A stretch of DNA of 64,000 nucleotides, taken from Astragalus membranaceus (lineage: Eukaryota > Streptophyta > Magnoliopsida > Fabales > Fabaceae). Below, piece after piece: positions 63,405 through 64,000 of this stretch. Numbering within the stretch: the stretch's first letter is position 1; each line of letters starts with the position of its first letter. The translations under genes were made by a program, and so were the position numbers. The stretch covers positions 32,471,799 through 32,535,798 of the forward strand of contig CM076851.1 of assembly GCA_039519185.1 (NCBI GenBank), read 5' to 3'. The notes below the pieces were generated by a model. It was not told where the DNA came from, ran no database searches, and saw only the letters and a list, made by a program, of their open reading frames with translations.

Positions 63405-64000
63405 TGTAACATCCTAGATATTAGCCGACAATAAAATCTGGGGAGTTACTTTTAGATCATTTAGAGTACGCATTTCTAAATTGGATTAACAAGCAACCTT
63501 ACTAGACTCGGAATGATAGGATTTTTACTCATAATAAAAACTTGGTTTAAACATAAGTCAACCATTTGTCCCGGAATTACCTATCGGAGTCGACACTAAC
63601 TTAATCCAAATTACAAATACATAAGTACTTAAACTTAATACAACCAAGTTATTGTCTTAAACATAGACAATTACAAAAGGTTACTACACTAGACACTGGC
63701 ACAATATATGTGGCAACTCAAAAACTTGCAATCAACTGCTAAACGGATTCCTTCACTGAGCCTTACTTCCATTCTTTTACCTACTTATCTGAAAAACAAC
63801 AAATATGAAGAGTGAGATTACATAATTTCAGTGAGTCATTTCGCGACTCCTTACCAATACTCTTGAATATATTTTATTATTTTACCGATGATGCATCCCC
63901 CTAACGCCAAAGACTTACATAATATAAAAGCTATTATGTACACAATAGGGAACCCGTGTTCTATAAATAAATAGAACCCTCTAACTAAACCTCTTTGGCC
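63405..64000 (-). mobile_element. Antisense LTR end, runs out of the window (B2)
   Basis: Starts TGTAACATCCTAG after the SINE. It continues past the point where unit 1 is interrupted (gagtcatttcgcg near 63834). Minus-strand acceptor-like TTTTTCAG and the family hairpin lie at about 63790-63835. The right end is outside the window. Confidence 0.75.

Overview
This window is nuclear DNA from a flowering plant. The signs are plant-type LTR retrotransposons with a tRNA-Met-iCAT primer site, CACTA, hAT and Mutator-type DNA transposons, a plant mobile domain (PMD) gene remnant, plant SINA-like RING genes split by an intron, and AT-rich intergenic DNA. A eudicot, perhaps a legume, is likely, but the species cannot be fixed from the sequence. 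There are no bacterial operons and no rRNA or true tRNA genes. Almost everything here is repeat DNA. The only host-type genes I can support are four copies of one SINA-like E3 ubiquitin ligase gene, all on the minus strand.

Layout: the window is a large tandem duplication. Unit 1 (about 457-30732) and unit 2 (about 37172 to beyond the window end) carry the same features in the same order and look near-identical by eye. Each unit has two halves. Half A (457-18008; 37172-50302) holds a transcription-factor-like C-terminal fragment, an RNase H-like fragment, a SINA-like gene, an AT-rich tandem repeat, a chimeric LTR fragment, a PMD pseudogene and a roughly 915-bp satellite with expanded (CAA)n. 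Half B (18009-30732; 50303-64000) holds a second SINA-like gene, more of the AT-rich repeat, SINEs, a Mutator-type MITE and a series of solo LTRs. A and B share the SINA gene and its flanks, so an older duplication of that gene lies inside the younger duplication of the whole block. Between the units (30733-37157) lie a 3.2-kb LTR with its primer-binding site and an LTR ending a copia-like element that abuts the start of unit 2.

The two units act as each other's control. Insertions present in one copy with clean target-site duplications, and absent from the other, can be read at base level: CACTA (15018-17922), hAT (20032-21023), a solo LTR in B1 (26165-28604), a solo LTR in B2 (56120-59822) and a Mutator-like element inside it (56339-57656). 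Insertions shared by both units (antisense solo LTR, Mutator-type MITE, SINEs) predate the block duplication.

Genes: SINA-A1, SINA-A2 and SINA-B2 keep open two-exon frames (248, 248 and 247 aa) with a complete RING and a TATA motif about 55-60 bp before the ATG. All lack most of the first SIAH-type zinc-finger subdomain. SINA-B1 has a one-base deletion just after the ATG and a transposon in its intron, so it is probably dead. The most unusual observation is inside the LTR family: several copies share a candidate splice donor embedded in a hairpin (GTGAGT...ACTCAC) and, 0.95-1.5 kb later, a covarying hairpin followed by a T-rich acceptor. Together these suggest an LTR-borne leader intron.
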